This document shows positions 1 through 11,112 of a stretch of DNA of 29,092 nt, piece after piece; the first letter of the stretch is position 1; each line of letters starts with the position of its first letter. The notes under the pieces were generated by a model. That model had not been told where the DNA came from, made no database searches, and saw only the letters and a list, made by a program, of their open reading frames with translations. The position numbers and the translations under genes were made by a program. Source of the DNA: Liolophura sinensis (Eukaryota; Mollusca; Polyplacophora; Chitonida; Chitonidae). Location of the stretch: NCBI RefSeq assembly GCF_032854445.1, contig NW_027018416.1:1-29092 (forward strand). Reading direction: 5' to 3'.

Positions 1-548
1 ACTACAGGCAAAAGTATTGGTCGGAGAGCAACGCGGTTTGCACCATTCGATTTGTCGTCATAAAATACGTCGGATTAGCCTGTTACCAGCAGAACTGGAA
101 CAGTTTTTCCACTTTTGCATTTTTGCCTTATCTTTTTGTAATTGAAACCGGCTACACTGCACTCTGTACAATCGCGACTGGTCATTACTATATTCAACTT
201 TTGACTAAAAGTTATGTGCCCTTCGGCAGCCCAGAAGACGTCAAATCTTTGGGCCAAGCCCATTTAACTCACCCAGCAATTGCCTTACTTCTAAGTGCAA
301 GACAATCTCAATGTCTTTATCTACGTGTAGAAAAACCACACCATTTGTACGTGAAAACCACAAGGTACTTGATACAGTCTGCTGTAAAAAGTACAACTGA
401 ACACTGACCCACTTCAGTAAGGTGCCAAAGATGCGGAATTGAGCCAGGCATCGGCAGCTGTTGAAAAATTGCAAATTTCCCTGGTTTCCCATGGAGTAAG
501 AGCCGTTGCTGGGCACGTTATTATGACATAAATTATCATTCAATTGTC
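1..548 (+). repeat. Monomer M1, class A
   Basis: 548 bp. GGC start, CCTTATC, GAAACCGG, TGCACTCTG, ACTAAAAGTTATG, GACGTC, GTGAAAACCAC. The usual CACGTG reads CACGTT. End shares AAATTATCATTC with M49. Confidence 0.9.
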
Positions 549-1097
549 ACTATAGCCAAAAGTATTAGTCGGAGAGCAACGCGGTTTGCACCATTCGATT
601 TCTCGTCACAAAATACGTCGGATTAGCCTCTTACCAGCAGCACTGGAACAGTTTTTCCACTTTTGCATTTTTACCTGGTCTTTTTGTTAATTGAAATCGT
701 CTACACTGTACTCTGTACAATCGCGACTGGTCATTACTATATTCAACTTTTGACTATAAGTTATGTGCCCTTCGGTAGCCCAGAAGACGTCAAATCTATC
801 GGCTAAGCCCATTCAACTCACCCAGCAATTGCCTTACTTCTGAGTCCAAGACAATCTCAATGTCTTTATCTACGTGTGAGAAAACCAGACCATTTGTACA
901 TAAAAAACACAAGGTACTTAATACAGTCTGCTGTGAAAAGTACAACTAAACACTGACCCACATTTATAAGGTGCCAAAAGATGTGGAATTGGGCCAGGCA
1001 TCGGCAGCTGTTAAAAAATTGCAAATATCCCTGGTTTCCATGGAGTAAGAGCCGTTGCTGGGCACGTGATTATGACATAAATGATCATTGATCTGTC
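549..1097 (+). repeat. Monomer M2, class B
   Basis: 549 bp. ACTATAGCC start, TCGTCTAC, TATCGGCTAAGCC with CATTCAAC, ACATTTATAAGG, GTGGAATTGGG, end GATCTGTCGC. Same family as M12 and M17. Confidence 0.9.
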
Positions 1098-1648
1098 GCT
1101 ACAGCCAAAAGTATTGGTCGGAGAGCAACGCGGTTTGCACCATTCGATTTCTCGTCGACAAAATACGTCCGATTAGCCTCTTACTAGTGGCACTGGAACA
1201 GTTTTTCCACTTTTGCATTTTTGCTTCGTCTTTTTGTTAATTGAAATCGGCTAAACTGTACTCTGTACAATCGCGACTGGTCATTACTGTATTCAACTTT
1301 TGACTATAAGTTATGTGCCCTTCGGTAGCCCAGAAGACGTCAAATCTTTTGGGCCAAGCCCATTTAACTCACCCAGCAATTGCCTTACTTCTAAGTGCAA
1401 GACAATCACAATGTCTTTATCTACGTGTAGAAAAACCACACCATTTGTACGTGAAAAACACAAGGTACTTGATACAGTCTGCTGTAAAAAGTACAACTGA
1501 ACACTGACCCACTTCAGTAAGGTGCCAAAAGATGCGGAATTGAGCCAGGCATCGGCAGCTGTTGAAAAATTGCAAATTTCCCTGGTTTCCATGGAGTAAG
1601 AGCCGTTGCTGGGCACGTGATTATGACATAAATGATCATTCAATTGTC
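1098..1648 (+). repeat. Monomer M3, class A
   Basis: 551 bp. ACTAGTGGC, CTTCGTC, GGCTAAACTG, TCACAATG. Extra T in ATCTTTTGGG. Family of M13 and M18, and like them it follows an M2-type copy. Confidence 0.9.
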
Positions 1649-2195
1649 ACTACAGCCAAAAGTATTGGTCGGAGAGCAACGCGGTTTGCACCATTCGATT
1701 TCTCGTCACAAAATACGTCGGATTAGCCTCTTTCTAGTAGCACTGGAACAGTTTTTCCACTTTGCATTTTTGCCTGGTCTTTTTGTTAGTGAAATCGGCT
1801 ACACTGTACTCTGTACAATCGCGACTGGTCATTACTATATTCAACTTTTGACTATAAGTTATGTGCCCTTCGGTAGCCCAGAAGACCTGAAATCTTTGGG
1901 CCATGCCCATTTAACTCACCCAGCAATTGTCTTACTTCTAAGTCCAAGACAATCTCAATGTCTTTATCTACGTGTAGAAAAACCACACCATTTGTACATA
2001 AAAACACAAGGTACTTGATACAGTCTGCTGTAAAAAGTACAACTAAAACACTGACCCACATTTTTAAGGTGCCAAAGATGCAGAATTTGGGCCTGGCATC
2101 GGCAGCTGTTAAAAAATTGCAAATATCCCTGGTTTCCATGGAGTAAGAGCCGTTGCTGGGCACGTGATTATGACATAAATGATCATTCAATTGTC
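1649..2195 (+). repeat. Monomer M4, class B
   Basis: 547 bp. TTTCTAGTAG, GACCTG, GGCCATGCCC, GTCCAAG, ACATTTTTAAGG. Missing bases near TTAGTGAAATC and an extra A in ACTAAAACAC. Family of M15 and M20. Confidence 0.9.
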
Positions 2196-2743
2196 ACTAC
2201 AGCCAAAAGTATTGGTCGGAGAGCAACGCGGTTTGCACCATTCGATTTCTCGTCACAAAATACGTCGGATTAGCCTCTTTCTAGTAGCACTGAACAGTTT
2301 TTCCACTTTTGCATTTTTGCCTGGTCTTTTTGTTAGTTGAAATCGGCTACACTGTACTCTGTACAATCGCGACTGGTCATTACTATATTCAACTTTTGAC
2401 TATAAGTTATGTGCCCTTCGGTAGCCCAGAAGACCTGAAATCTTTGGGCCATGCCCATTTAACTCACCCAGCAATTGTCTTACTTCTAAGTCCAAGGACA
2501 ATCTCAATGTCTTTATCTACGTGTAGAAAAACCACACCATTTGTACATAAAAACACAAGGTACTTGATACAGTCTGCTGTAAAAAGTACAACTAAACACT
2601 GACCCACATTTTTAAGGTGCCAAAAGATGCAGAATTGGGCCTGCATCGGCAGCTGTTTAAAAAATTGCAAATATCCCTGGTTTCCATGGAGTAAGAGCCG
2701 TTGCTGGGCACGTGATTATGACATAAATGATCATTCAGTTGTC
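2196..2743 (+). repeat. Monomer M5, class B
   Basis: 548 bp. Near-duplicate of M4 (TTAGTTGAAATC, GGCCATGCCC). One-base changes include CACTGAACAG, CCAAGGACAATC, GCCTGCATCGG and TGTTTAAAAAA. Confidence 0.9.
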
Positions 2744-3295
2744 ACTACAGCCAAAAGTATTGGTCGGAGAGCAACGCGGTTTGCACCATTCGATTTCTCG
2801 TCACAAAATACGTCGGATTAGCCTCTTTCTAGTAGCACTGGAACAGTTTTTCCACTTTTGCATTTTTGCTTCGTCTTTTTGTTAATTGAAATCGGCTACC
2901 ACTGTACTCTGTACAATCGCGACTGGTCATTACTATATTCAACTTTTGACTATAAGTTATGTGCCCTTCGGTAGCCCAGAAGACGTCAAATCTTTGGGCT
3001 AAGCCCATTTAACTCACCCAGCAATTGCCTTACTTCTAAGTGCAAGACAATCTCAATGTCTTTATCTACGTGTACGAAAAACCACACCATTTGTACGTGA
3101 AAAACACAAAGGTACTTGATACAGTCTGCTGTAAAAAGTACAACTGAACACTAACCACTTCAGTAAGGTGCCAAAGATGTGGAATTGAGCCAGGCATCGG
3201 CAGCTGTTTGAAAAATTGCAAATTTCCCTGGTTTCCCATGGAGTAAGAGCCGTTGATGGGCACGTGATTATGACATAAATGATCATTCAATTGTC
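2744..3295 (+). repeat. Monomer M6, class A
   Basis: 552 bp. TTTCTAGTAG, CTTCGTC, GGGCTAAGCCC, CACTAACC, GTTGATGGG. Inserted bases in GGCTACCACTG, GTGTACGAAAAACC and ACACAAAGG. Resembles M22. Confidence 0.88.
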
Positions 3296-3840
3296 ACTAC
3301 AGCCAAAATTATTGGTCGGAGAGCAACGCGGTTTGCACCATTCGATTTCTCGTCACAAAATACGTCGGATTAGCCTCTTACCAGCAGCACTGGAACAGTT
3401 TTTCACTTTTGCATTTTTACCTGGTCTTTTTGTTAATTGAAATCGGCTACACTGTACTCTGTACAATCGCGACTGGTCATTACTATATTCAACATTTTGA
3501 CTATAAGTTATGTGCCCTTCGGTGGCCCAGAAGACGTCAAATCTTTCGGCTAAGCCCATTTAACTCACCAGCAATTGTCTTACTTCTAAGTGCAAGACAA
3601 TCTCAATGTCTTTATCTACGTGTAGAAAAACCACACCATTTGTACATAAAAAACACAAGGTACTTGATACAGTCTGGTGTAAAAAGTACAACTAAACACT
3701 GACCCACATTTTTAGGTGCCAAAAGATGCAGAATTGGGCCAGCATCGGCAGCTGTTAAAAAATTCCAAATATCCCTGTTTCCATGGAGTAAGAGCCGTTG
3801 CTGGGCACGTGATTATAACATCAATGATCAATCAATTGTC
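3296..3840 (+). repeat. Monomer M7, class B
   Basis: 545 bp. CCAAAATTATTGG, TACCTGGTC, TTTCGGCTAAG, TCTGGTGTAAAAAG, ATTATAACATC. Several one-base losses (TCACCAGC, TTTTTAGGTG, CCAGCATCGG). Family of M24, M26, M30 and M42. Confidence 0.88.
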
Positions 3841-4389
3841 GCTACAGCCAAAAGTATTGGTCGGAGAGCAACGCGGTTTGCACCATTCGATTTCTCGTCA
3901 CAAAATACGTCGGATTAGCCTTTTACAGCAGCACTGGAACAGTTTTCCACTTTTGCATTTTTTGCCTGGTCTTTTTGTTAATTGAAATCGGCTACACTGT
4001 ACTCTGTACAATCGCGACTGGTCCATTACTATATTCAACTTTTGACTATAAGTTATGTGCCCTTCGGTAGCCCAGAAGACCTGAAATCTTTGGGCTAAGC
4101 CCATTTAACTCACCCAGCAATTGCCCTTACTTCTAAGTGCAAGACAATCTCAATGTCTTTATCTAGGTGTAGAAAAACCACACCATTTGTACGTGAAAAA
4201 CACAAGGTACTGATACAGTCTGCTGTAAAAAGTACAACTGACCACAGACCCACATGAATAAGGTGCCAAAAGATGCGGAATTGAGCCAGGCATCGGCAGC
4301 TGTTGAAAAATTGCAAATATCCCTGGTTTCCATGGAGTAAGAGCCGTTGCTACGCACGTAATTATGACATCAATGATCATTCAATAGTC
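3841..4389 (+). repeat. Monomer M8, class C
   Basis: 549 bp. GACCTG, GGGCTAAGCCC, CCACAGACCCACATGAATAA patch, AAATATCC. CACGTG is lost (GCACGTAATT) and the end reads CAATAGTC. Confidence 0.9.
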
Positions 4390-4941
4390 ACTACAGGCAA
4401 AAGTATTGGTCGGAGAGCAACGCGGTTTGCACCATTCGATTTGTCGTCACAAAATACGTCGGATTAGCCTCTTACCAGCAGCACTGGAACAGTTTTTCCA
4501 CTTTTGCATTTTTGCCTTATCTTTTTGTTAATTGAAACCGGCTACACTGCACTCTGTACAATCGCGACTGGTCATTACTATATTCAACTTTTGACTATAA
4601 GTTATGTGCCCTTCGGTAGCCCAGAAGACCTGAAATCTTTGGGCTAAGCCCATTTAACTCACCCCAGCAATTGCCTTACTTCTAAGTGCAAGACAATCTC
4701 AATGTCTTTATCTACGTGTAGAAAAACCACACCATTTGTACGTGAAAAACACAAGGTACTTGATACAGTCTGCTGTAAAAAGTACAACTGAAACACTAAC
4801 CCACTTCAGTAAGGTGCCAAAAGATGCGGAATTGAGCCAGGCATCGGCAGCTGTTGAAAAATTGCAAATTTCCCTGGTTTCCATGGAGTAAGAGCCGTTG
4901 CTGGGCACGTGATTATGACATAAATGATCATTCAATTGTCC
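4390..4941 (+). repeat. Monomer M9, class A
   Basis: 552 bp. GGC start, TTTGTCG, CCTTATC, GAAACCGG, TGCACTCTG, GACCTG, GGGCTAAGCCC. Insertions in CACCCCAGC, CTGAAACAC and TGTCCGC. Counterpart of M50. Confidence 0.88.
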
Positions 4942-5489
4942 GCTACAGCCAAAAGTATTGGTCGGAGAGCAACGCGGATTGCACCATTCGATTTCTCGTC
5001 ACAAAATACGTCGGATTAGGCTCTTACTAGTAGCACTGGAACAGTTTTTCCACTTTTGCATTTTTGCCTGGTCTTTTTGTTAATTGAAATCGGCTACACT
5101 GTACTCTGTACAATCGCGACTGGTCATTACTATATTCAACATTTGACTATAAGTTATGTGCCCTTCGGTAAGCCCAGAGACCTGAAATTATTGGGCCAAG
5201 CCATTTAACTCACCCAGCAATTGTCTTACTTCTAAGTCCAAGACAATCTCAATGTCTTTATCTACGTGTAGAAAAACCAGACCATTTTGTACATAAAAAA
5301 CACAAGGTACTTGATACGGTCTGCTGTAAAAAGTACAACTAAACACTGACCCACTTCAGTAAGGTGCCAAACAATGCAGAATTGGCCAGGCATCGGCAGC
5401 TGTTAAAAAATTGCAAATATCCCTGGTTTCCATGGAGTAAGAGCCGTTGCTGGGCACGTGATTATGACATCAATGATCAATCAATTGTC
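4942..5489 (+). repeat. Monomer M10, A/B hybrid
   Basis: 548 bp. CGCGGATTG, AGGCTCTTACTAGTAG, GACCTG, CCAGACC. ACTAAACAC (class B) is followed by CTTCAGTAAGG (class A) and then GCAGAATTGG (class B). Counterpart of M51. Confidence 0.85.
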
Positions 5490-6035
5490 GCTACAGCCAA
5501 AAGTATTGGTCGGAGAGCAACGCGGTTTGCACCATTCGATTTCTCGTCACAAATACGTCGGATTAGCCTCTTACAACAGCACTGGAACAGTTTTTCCACT
5601 TTTGCATTTTTGCCTGGTCTTTTTGTTAATTGAAATCGGCTACACTGTACTCTGTACAATCGCGACTGGTCATTACTATATTCAACTTTTGACTATAAGT
5701 TATGTGCCCTTCGGTAGCCCAGAAAACGTCAAATCTTTGGGCCAAGCCCATTTAACTCACCCAGCAATTGCCTTATTTCTAAGTGCAAGACAATCTCAAT
5801 GTCTTTATCTACGTGTAGAAAAACCACACCATTTGTACGTGAAAACCACAAGGTACTTGATACAGTCTGCTGTAAAAAGTACAACTGAACACTGACCCAC
5901 TTCAGTAAGGTGCCAAAAGATGCGGAATTGAGCCAGGCATCGGCAGCTGTTGAAAATTGCAAATTTCCCTGGTTTCCATGGAGTAAGAGCCGTTGCTGGG
6001 CACGTGATTATGACATAAATGATCATTCAATTGTC
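5490..6035 (+). repeat. Monomer M11, class A
   Basis: 546 bp. AGAAAACGTC, CCTTATTTCTAAG, GTGAAAACCAC. Losses in TCACAAATACG and TTGAAAATTGC. Counterpart of M52 and, in its centre, of M49. Confidence 0.88.
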
Positions 6036-6582
6036 ACTACAGGCAAAAGTATTGGTCGGAGAGCAACGCAGTTTGCACCATTCGATTTGTCCGTCACAAA
6101 ATACGTCGGATAGCCTTTACCAGCAGAACTGGAACAGTTTTTCCACTTTTGCATTTTTGCCTGTTCTTTTTGTTAATTGAAACCGGCTACACTGCACTCT
6201 GTACATTCGCGACTGGTCATTACTATATTCAACTTTTGACTATAAGTTATGTGCCCTTCGGTAGCCCAGAAGACGTCAAATCTATCGGCTAAGCCATTCA
6301 ACTCACCCAGCAATTGCCTTACTTCTGAGTCCAAGACAATCTCAATGTCTTTATCTACGTGTAGAAAAACCACACCATTTGTACATAAAAAACACAAGGT
6401 ACTTGATACAGTCTGCTGTGAAAAGTACAACTAAACACTGACCCACATTTATAAGGTGCCAAAAGATGTGGAATTGGGCCAGGCATCGGCAGCTGTTAAA
6501 AAATTGCAAATATCCCTGGTTTCCATGGAGTAAGAGCCGTTGCTGGGCACGTGATTATGACATCAATGATCATTGATCTGTC
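6036..6582 (+). repeat. Monomer M12, class B, front of flank type
   Basis: 547 bp. Front has GGC start, CGCAGTTTG, GAAACCGG and TGCACTCTG like M9 and M50. Rear has TATCGGCTAAGCC, ACATTTATAAGG, GTGGAATTGGG and GATCTGTCGC like M2 and M17. It looks like a junction unit. Confidence 0.85.
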
Positions 6583-7132
6583 GCTACAGCCAAACGTATT
6601 GGTCGGAGAGCAACGCGGTTTGCACCATTCGATTTCTCGTCACAAATACGTCGGATTAGCCTCTTACTAGTAGCACTGGAACAGTTTTTTCCACTTTTGC
6701 ATTTTTGCTTCGTCTTTTTGTTAATTGAAATCGGCTAAAACTGTACTCTGTACAATCGCGACTGGTCATTACTATATTCAACTTTTGACTATAAGTTATG
6801 TGCCCTTCGGTAGCCCAGAAGACGTCAAATCTTTGGGCCAAGCCCATTTAACTCACCCAGCAATTGCCTTACTTCTAAGTCCAAGACAATCACAATGTCT
6901 TTATCTACGTGTAGAAAAACCACACCATTTGTACGTGAAAAACACAAGGTACTTGATACAGTCTGCTGTAAAAAGTACAACTGAACACTGACCCACTTCA
7001 GTAAGGTGCCAAAAGATGCGGAATTGAGCCAGGCATCGGCAGCTGTTGAAAAATTGCAAATTTCCCTGGTTTCCATGGAGTAAGAGCCGTTGCTACGCAC
7101 GTGATTATGACATAAATAATCATTCAATTGTC
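6583..7132 (+). repeat. Monomer M13, class A
   Basis: 550 bp. CAAACGTATTGG, CTTCGTC, GGCTAAAACTG, TCACAATG, GCTACGCACGTG. The last of the left-side homopolymer indels lie here (ACAAATACG near 6643, TTTTTT near 6687). Confidence 0.9.
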
Positions 7133-7681
7133 ACTACAGCCAAAAGTATTGGTCGGAGAGCAACGCGGTTTGCACCATTCGATTTCTCGTCACAAAATAC
7201 GTCGGATTAGCCTCTTACCAGCAGCACTGGAACAGTTTTTCCACTTTTGCATTTTTACCTGGTCTTTTTGTTAATTGAAATCGGCTACACTGTACTCTGT
7301 ACAATCGCGACTGGTCATTACTATATTCAACTTTTGACTATAAGTTATGTGCCCTTCGGTAGCCCAGAAGACGTCAAATCTTTCGGCTAAGCCCATTTAA
7401 CTCACCCAGCAATTGTCTTACTTCTAAGTCCAAGACAATCTCAATATCTTTATCTACGTGTAGAAAAACCACACCATTTGTACATAAATAACACAAGGTA
7501 CTTGATACAGTCTGCTGTAAAAAGTACAACTAAACACTGACCCACATTTATAAGGTGCCAAAAGATGTGGAATTCGGCCAGGCATCGGCAGCTGTTAAAA
7601 AATTGCAAATATCCCTGGTTTCCATGGAGTAAGAGCCGTTGCTACGCACGTGATTATGACATAAATGATCATTCAATTGTC
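7133..7681 (+). repeat. Monomer M14, class B
   Basis: 549 bp. TACCTGGTC, TTTCGGCTAAG, CAATATCTTT, ACATAAATAACAC, ACATTTATAAGG, GTGGAATTCGGCC, GCTACGCACGTG. Confidence 0.9.
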
Positions 7682-8230
7682 GCTACAGCCAAAAGTATTG
7701 GTCGTAGAGCAACGCGGATTGCACCATTCGATTTCTCGTCACAAAATACGTCGGATTAGCCTCTTTCTATTAGCACTGGAACAGTTTTTCCACTTTTGCA
7801 TTTTTGCCTGGTCTTTTTGTTAGTTGAAATCGGCTACACTGTACTCTGTACAATCGCGACTGGTCATTACTATATTCAACTTTTGACTATAAGTTATGTG
7901 CCCTTCGGTAGCCCAGAAGACCTGAAATCTTTGGGCCATGCCCATTTAACTCACCCAGCAATTGTCTTACTTCTAAGTCCAAGACAATCTCAATGTCTTT
8001 ATCTACGTGTAGAAAAACCAGACCATTTGTACATAAAAAACACAAGGTACTTGATACAGTCTGCTGTAAAAAGTACAACTAAACACTGACCCACATTTTT
8101 AAGGTGCCAAAAGATGCAGAATTGGGCCTGGCATCGGCCGCTGTTAAAAAATTGCAAATATCCCTGGTTTCCATGGAGTAAGAGCCGTTGCTGGGCACGT
8201 GATTATGACATCAATGATCAATTAATTGTC
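7682..8230 (+). repeat. Monomer M15, class B
   Basis: 549 bp. GGTCGTAGAGC, CGCGGATTG, TTTCTATTAG, TTAGTTG, GACCTG, GGCCATGCCC, CCAGACC, and GGCCGCTG in place of GGCAGCTG. End has CAATTAATTG. Confidence 0.9.
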
Positions 8231-8779
8231 GCTACAGCCAAAAGTATTGGTCGGAGAGCAACGCGGTTTGCACCATTCGATTTCTCGTCACAAAATACGT
8301 CGGATTAGCCTCTTACAAGAAGCACTGGAACAGTTTTTCCACTTTTGCATTTTTGCCTGGTCTTTTTGTTAATTGAAATCGGCTACACTGTACTCTGTAC
8401 AATCGCGACTGGTCATTACTATATTCAACTTTTGACTATAAGTTATGTGCCCTTCGGTAGCCCAGAAGACGTCAAATCTTTAGGACAAGCCCATTTAACT
8501 CACCCAGCAATTGCCTTACTTCTAAGTGCAAGACAATCTCAATGTCTTTATCTACGTGTAGAAAAACCACACCATTTGTACGTGAAAACCACAAGGTACT
8601 TGATACAGTCTGCTGTAAAAAGTACAACTGAACACTGACCCACTTCAGTAAGGTGCCAAAAGATGCGGAATTGAGCCAGGCATCGGCAGCTGTTGAAAAA
8701 TTGCAAATTTCCCTGGTTTCCATGGAGTAAGAGCCGTTGCTGGGCACGTGATTATGACATAATTGATCATTCAATTGTC
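8231..8779 (+). repeat. Monomer M16, class A
   Basis: 549 bp. TTACAAGAAGC, TTTAGGACAAGCCC, GTGAAAACCAC, CTTCAGTAAGG. End reads ATAATTGATCATTC. Confidence 0.92.
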
Positions 8780-9328
8780 ACTACAGCCAAAAGTATTGGT
8801 CGGAGAGCAACGCGGTTTGCACCATTGGATTTCTCGTCACAAAATACGTCGGATTAGCCTCTTACCAGCAGCACTGGAACAGTTCTTCCACTTTTGCATT
8901 TTTACCTGGTCTTTTTGTTAATTGAAATCGTCTACACTGTACTCTGTACAATCGCGACTGGTCATTACTATATTCAACTTTTGACTATAAGTTATGTGCC
9001 CTTCGGTAGCCCAGAAGACGTCAAATCTATCGGCTAAGCCCATTCAACTCACCCAGCAATTGCCTTACTTCTGAGTGCAAGATAATCTCAATGTCTTTAT
9101 CTACGTGTAGAAAAACCACACCATTTGTACATAAAAAACACAAGGTACTTGATACAGTCTGCTGTGAAAAGTACAACTAAACACTGACCCACATTTATAA
9201 GGTGCCAAAAGATGTGGAATTGGGCCAGGCATCGGCAGCTGTTAAAAAATTGCAAATATCCCTGGTTTCCATGGAGTAAGAGCCGTTGCTGGGCACGTGA
9301 TTATGACATCAATGATCATTGATCTGTC
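8780..9328 (+). repeat. Monomer M17, class B
   Basis: 549 bp. ATTGGATTT, AGTTCTTCC, TCGTCTAC, TATCGGCTAAGCCC, CATTCAAC, AAGATAATC, GTGGAATTGGG, end GATCTGTCGC. Confidence 0.92.
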
Positions 9329-9877
9329 GCTACAGCCAAAAGTATTGGTCGGAGAGCAACGCGGTTTGCACCATTCGATTTCTCGTCACAAAATACGTCG
9401 GATTAGCCTCTTACTAGTAGCACTGGAACAGTTTTTCCACTTTTGCATTTTTGCTTCGTCTTTTTGTTAATTGAAATCGGCTAAACTGTACTCTGTACAA
9501 TCGCGACTGGTCATTACTATATTCAACTTTTGACTATAAGTTATGTGCCCTTCGGTAGCCCAGAAGACGTCAAATCTTTGGGCCAAGCCCATTTAACTCA
9601 CCCAGCAATTGCCTTACTTCTAAGTGCAAGACAGTCACAATGTCTTTATCTACGTGTAGAAAAACCACACCATTTGTACGTGAAAAACACAAGGTACTTG
9701 ATACAGTCTGCTGTAAAAAGTACAACTGAACACTGACCCGCTTCAGTAAGGTGCCAAAAGATGCGGAATTGAGCCAGGCATCGGCAGCTGTTGAAAAATT
9801 GCAAATTTCCCTGGTTTCCATGGAGTAAGAGCCGTTGCTGGGCACGTGATTATGACATAAATGATCATTCAATTGTC
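9329..9877 (+). repeat. Monomer M18, class A
   Basis: 549 bp. TTACTAGTAG, CTTCGTC, GGCTAAACTG, ACAGTCACAATG, ACCCGCTTCAG. Confidence 0.92.
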
Positions 9878-10426
9878 ACTACAGCCAAAAGTATTGGTCG
9901 GAGAGCAACGCGGTTTGCACCATTCGGTTTCTCGTCACAAAATACGTCGGATTAGCCTCTTACCAGCAGCACTGGAACAGTTTTTCCACTTTTGCATTTT
10001 TACCTGGTCTTTTTGTTAATTGAAATCGGCTACACTGTACTCTGTACAATCGCGACTGGTCATTACTATATTCAACTTTTGACTATAAGTTATGTGCCCT
10101 TCGGTAGCCCAGAAGACGTCAAATCTTTCGGCTAAGCCCATTTAACTCACCCAGCAATTGTCTTACTTCTAAGTCCAAGACAATCTCAATGTCTTTATCT
10201 ACGTGTAGAAAAACCACACCATTTGTACATAAATAACACAAGGTACTTGATACAGTCTGCTGTAAAAAGTACAACTAAACACTGACCCACATTTATAAGG
10301 TGCCAAAAGATGTGGAATTGGGCCAGGCATCGGCAGCTGTTAAAAAATTGCAAATATCCCTGGTTTCCATGGAGTAAGAGGCGTTGCTACGCACGTGATT
10401 ATGACATAAATGATCATTCAATTGTC
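9878..10426 (+). repeat. Monomer M19, class B
   Basis: 549 bp. ATTCGGTTTCTCG, TACCTGGTC, ACATAAATAACAC, ACATTTATAAGG, GTGGAATTGGG, GAGGCGTTGCTACGCACG. Confidence 0.92.
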
Positions 10427-10975
10427 GCTACAGCCAAAAGTATTGGTCGGAGAGCAACGCGGATTGCACCATTCGATTTCTCGTCACAAAATACGTCGGA
10501 TTAGCCTCTTTCTAGTAGCACTGGAACAGTTTTTCCACTTTTGCATTTTTGCCTGGTCTTTTTGTTAGTTGAAATCGGCTACACTGTACTCTGTACAATC
10601 GCGACTGGTCATTACTATATTCAACTTTTGACTATAAGTTATGTGCCCTTCGGTAGCCCAGAAGACCTGAAATCTTTGGGCCATGCCCATTTAACTCACC
10701 CAGCAATTGTCTTACTTCTAAGTGCAAGACAATCTCAATGTCTTTATCTACGTGTAGAAAAACCACACCATTTGTACATAAAAAACACAAGGTACTTGAT
10801 ACAGTCTGCTGTAAAAAGTACAACTAAACACTGACCCACATTTTTAAGGTGCCAAAAGATGCAGAATTTGGCCTGGCATCGGCAGCTGTTAAAAAATTGC
10901 AAATATCCCTGGTTTCCATGGAGTAAGAGCCGTTGCTGGGCACGTGATTATGACATCAATAATTAATTAATTGTC
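10427..10975 (+). repeat. Monomer M20, class B
   Basis: 549 bp. CGCGGATTG, TTAGTTG, GACCTG, GGCCATGCCC, GTGCAAG, AGAATTTGGCC. The TGATCA dyad is replaced by AATAATTAATTAATTG. Confidence 0.92.
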
Positions 10976-11078
10976 GCTACAGCCAAAAGTATTGGTCGGA
11001 GAGCAACGCAGTTTGCACCATTCGATTTCTCGTCACAAAATACGTCGGATTAGCCTCTTACCAGAAGCACTGGAACAG

Positions 11079-11112
11079 TTTTTCCACTTTTGCATTTTTG
11101 CCTGGTCTTTTT
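11079..11112. other. Clustered T-tract block (representative copy, M21)
   Basis: Four T runs of 5, 4, 5 and 5 bases lie within 34 bp at internal positions 104-137. Their centres are about 8.5, 7.5 and 13 bp apart, near but not exactly at helical phasing. Tracts like these can curve DNA, a common trait of satellites. The block is kept in almost all copies. Confidence 0.5.

Larger units (their letters stand above)
1..6035 (+). repeat. Left flank of the array, diverged and length-variable copies (M1-M11)
   Basis: Eleven copies vary from 545 to 552 bp and carry many private one-base insertions and deletions, for example CTACCACTG near 2900, ACATTTTGAC near 3493 and TCCGCTACAG near 4940. Classes run A, B, A, B, B, A, B, C, A, B-hybrid, A. 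No clean higher-order period is visible, but M9-M11 share order and private variants with M50-M52 on the other side of the window. Part of the variation may be sequencing error. Confidence 0.8.

Noticed and set aside
5458-5895. Longer 140-145-codon frames at 5458-5895, 24128-24553 and 26304-26741
   Set aside because: Each arises where a one-base indel in the monomer joins two otherwise separate frames. Other copies lack the fusion, and the indels lie in the error-prone zones.
8345-8638. Plus-strand ~97-codon open frame seen in many monomers
   Set aside because: It opens with TTG, lacks an ATG, has no recognisable domain, is broken by indels in many copies, and overlaps a similar minus-strand frame. 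It persists because the copies are homogenised, so it is not called as a CDS.
8472-8774. Minus-strand ~100-codon open frame (83 codons from its ATG)
   Set aside because: No known family is recognisable. It is absent or shifted in class B and C copies, and no promoter or polyadenylation context is visible. It is treated as a by-product of the repeat.
11015-11035. CENP-B box
   Set aside because: The TTCG sites (CATTCGATTTCTCG and CCTTCGGTAGCCC) do not continue with the required A and CGGG positions of the box.
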